Source: Sedimentisphaerales bacterium (GTDB lineage Bacteria; Planctomycetota; Phycisphaerae; Sedimentisphaerales; Anaerohalosphaeraceae). Taken from it: a DNA stretch of 34,362 nucleotides. The stretch is taken from NCBI GenBank assembly GCA_016926155.1, contig JAFGPC010000217.1:1-34362 (forward strand). The letters run 5' to 3'. Under the pieces are notes generated by a model that ran no database searches, was not told the origin of the DNA, and saw nothing but the letters and a program-made list of their open reading frames with translations. The position numbers were made by a program, and so were the translations under genes. This document shows, piece after piece, positions 32,762 through 34,362 of this stretch (positions within the stretch are counted from its first letter, which is position 1; each line of letters begins with the position of its first letter).

Positions 32762-32822
32762 TTAACTGTTGGATTCCTCTTATCAGTAATGTATTGCCGG
32801 AACGAAAATCAGGAGAAGCGAC

Positions 32823-33971
32823 GTGAGAAATAAGGCCTTTCATGCAATTCTTTTCTTCCTATCAAGCGTTCTTTTTTGGTCGGCTTGTTCAGCCGAACCT
32901 GTGCGGAAACAGATTGCCCAGGAGGGAAAGGGCTATCTGGAAACTGTGGATGGTTATCGTGTACTGCACCTGAAAGGAAGCCCGGAAGAAATGGGGTATC
33001 AGCATGGCATTCTGCTCAGGGATGCCATTCGTGAAAATGTTGGTTTTCTGCTCCGGGGAGACAAAGAAGAGGGATTGGAGTTTCAGGGCATCAAGCTTTC
33101 CCGCTCCATGATCGCGAATATGTTGACCCTGCGTTTTGAACAACAGGTTCCAAAACGTTTTGTCCAGGAAATGAAAGCCATGGCCAAAGGAGCAGGACTG
33201 ACGGACGTGCAGGTTATCGGCACAAACCTGATTCCGGAGCTGATGCATTGCAGCGGCTTCGCCCTGTTGTCCGAAGCTACTGCTGAGAAAAAACTGTATC
33301 ATGGACGAGTACTGGATTACGGTATTGACATGCGCCTGCAGGAGCATGCCGTATTAATTATCCAGGAACCCGAAGGAAAGATTCCCTTTGTGAATGTTTC
33401 GTATGCGGGCTTTATCGGCTCGGTCACCGGGATGAATGCAGCGCAGGTAAGCATAGGAGAAATGGGAGGCGGAGGCGTAGGGCAATGGGAAGGAATCCCG
33501 ATGAGTTTTCTGGTGCGAATGGTACTCGAGGATGCCGATTCATTGGAGGAAGCGATCAATGTCTTCCAAGACAATCCCCGTACCTGCGAATATTACTATG
33601 TTATCGCCGATGCCAAAGTGGATTCTGCGGTGGGTATGAAGGCGGTTCCTGAAAAGGTGGAGCTGGTCCTGCCGGGAACGTGGCACGAGCTCCTTCCCAT
33701 GCCGGTAAAGAATACAGTGCTGATGTCAGCCGGGGACCGATATCATAATCTGTCCCAATTGGTCGCCAAGGGATACGGAACCTTCACCCAAGAGACTGCG
33801 ATCCGCCTCATGGACGCCCCGGTCGCCATGAAATCAAATCTGCACGACGTTTTAATGGTGCCCCAGGATGGGATTCTATACGTCGCCAATGCAAGTAAAG
33901 ATGGCTCTCCGGCCTGGAAGCAAAAATACTATCGATTTGATCTTCATACGCTGATGAATGAAAAACCGTAA
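32823..33971 (+). CDS. C45-type autoproteolytic acyltransferase/hydrolase, exported
   Basis: The 382-residue protein resembles peptidase family C45 (acyl-coenzyme A:6-aminopenicillanic-acid acyltransferase type), Ntn hydrolases that cut themselves before a Cys nucleophile. The conserved pieces are GSPEEMGYQHG, the nucleophile region MHCSGFALL (C143), GRVLDYGID, and GSVTGMNAAQVSIGEM. It begins with a signal (MRNKAFHAILFFLSSVLFWSACSAEP); C22 could be a lipid-attachment site, though the lipobox is imperfect. Substrates of exported members are mostly unknown (amides, N-acyl compounds). It starts with GTG, with AGGAG seven bases upstream. Its stop codon coincides with the end of the antisense RHS fragment, so the last few residues may come from a recombination. 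Confidence 0.85.
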   Translation: MRNKAFHAILFFLSSVLFWSACSAEPVRKQIAQEGKGYLETVDGYRVLHLKGSPEEMGYQHGILLRDAIRENVGFLLRGDKEEGLEFQGIKLSRSMIANMLTLRFEQQVPKRFVQEMKAMAKGAGLTDVQVIGTNLIPELMHCSGFALLSEATAEKKLYHGRVLDYGIDMRLQEHAVLIIQEPEGKIPFVNVSYAGFIGSVTGMNAAQVSIGEMGGGGVGQWEGIPMSFLVRMVLEDADSLEEAINVFQDNPRTCEYYYVIADAKVDSAVGMKAVPEKVELVLPGTWHELLPMPVKNTVLMSAGDRYHNLSQLVAKGYGTFTQETAIRLMDAPVAMKSNLHDVLMVPQDGILYVANASKDGSPAWKQKYYRFDLHTLMNEKP

Positions 33972-34362
33972 TTTATTATCCACCGTTTCACTGGTTTCAT
34001 CACCAAATGCATTACCCCAGGCATCATAAGTATAGGTATTGACAACCATACCATCCGAATCGACCAATTGACGAACCGAACTCAGACGATCATTGAGACA
34101 ATAATAAGCCGGATTGCCCCAGTAATCATCCTGCTCGACGACCTTGCTCGCCCTGCCCAGGGCATCGTACTCCCACGAGATCGTATGATCCCCGCCGATG
34201 TTGTCGGCGCTGGTCCGGTTGTCGGTCACGGAGAGACGTTTACCGAAACCGTCCAGCGCATACTGGATATATCCGTCATCGGGATAGGTCACCTTCGTCA
34301 GCCGGCCGTAGTCATCATAGTCGTAGTCGATCCACTGCTTGGTGTCCGTGGCATCCCACACC
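33876..34362 (-). pseudogene. Truncated RHS-repeat protein fragment (continues beyond window)
   Basis: The minus-strand frame is open at the right edge and shows YD-type RHS repeats (YDYDDYGRLTKVTY, WEYDALGRASKVVEQ) and the RHS core signature (YYCLNDRLSSVRQLVDSDG, then YTYDAWGNAFGD). RHS proteins continue after the core with an Arg-Phe-x-Gly-Gln type stretch and a variable tail. Here recognisable sequence stops at DNKLRF (about 33966), after which the frame runs into the antisense strand of the C45 gene for about 30 codons. Core repeats also seem to be missing between VVEQDDY and WGNPAYY. It is therefore judged a 3'-truncated, internally deleted relic. The upstream part is outside the window. 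Confidence 0.7.

Noticed and set aside
1-34362. CRISPR arrays, insertion sequences, integrase or prophage modules
   Set aside because: No regularly spaced direct repeats, transposase motifs or phage structural genes were seen on reading both strands; only the RHS fragment suggests rearrangement.

Overview
The window looks like a chromosomal stretch of a polysaccharide- and sugar-degrading member of the Planctomycetota, most likely class Phycisphaerae (Sedimentisphaerales-like). This placement is an inference. It rests on an exported protein ending in a half-dockerin EF-hand (GDLNGDCVVNMEDVLVLARG), several Gfo/Idh/MocA oxidoreductases including a twin-arginine-exported one ending in RAPWHL, a GH172 (DUF2961) protein, a sulfatase with its anaerobic maturase, polymorphic beta-helix repeats, a lamin-tail-domain protein and RHS debris. 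No rRNA, CRISPR array, transposase or prophage was seen. One tRNA (Leu, GAG) is present.

Layout. 1-651 is the 3' end of a lamin-tail-domain protein. It converges, across a bidirectional terminator, on a dockerin-like secreted protein (736-2448, minus). 2661-10377 (minus) is a compact six-gene unit read leftwards: Tat-exported Gfo/Idh oxidoreductase, exported HEAT-repeat protein, D-psicose/D-tagatose 3-epimerase-type enzyme, second sugar isomerase/epimerase-type TIM barrel, cytoplasmic Gfo/Idh oxidoreductase, cupin. It has a good sigma-70 promoter with an operator-like palindrome near 10540, and a terminator candidate just after 2661. Next come a PtsN-like EIIA (10706-11164) and a B12-binding-like protein that has lost its expected ligand residues (11416-12168), both on minus. 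On plus follow an MlaE/MlaF ABC transporter pair without MlaD, then a GH130 phosphorylase with an SSS-family Na+ symporter behind paired palindromes.

17378-21189 (minus) is another tightly packed unit: PilZ protein, lipoprotein, DUF362 protein, GH172 enzyme. 21479-23630 (plus) is a soluble NtrB-like kinase overlapping an NtrC-like sigma-54 activator. Then come an exported beta-helix-like protein, a PadR regulator overlapping a membrane protein behind a textbook inverted-repeat operator, an ECF-like sigma factor (minus), a small HTH protein, and a radical-SAM sulfatase maturase followed by a sulfatase fused to a beta-helix domain. The right end holds a zinc-ribbon protein, tRNA-Leu, a C45-type peptidase/acyltransferase and a truncated RHS fragment whose recognisable part ends almost exactly at the C45 stop codon.

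Main points of interest: the mixed exported/cytoplasmic sugar oxidation-isomerisation operon with its operator, the B12-like protein without axial ligand, the sulfatase/beta-helix fusion with an adjacent maturase, two near-identical extended -10 promoters that place an ATG at the transcription start, and the RHS junction. No wholly new system can be proven from this sequence alone; the six-gene operon and the sulfatase cassette are the best candidates for follow-up.
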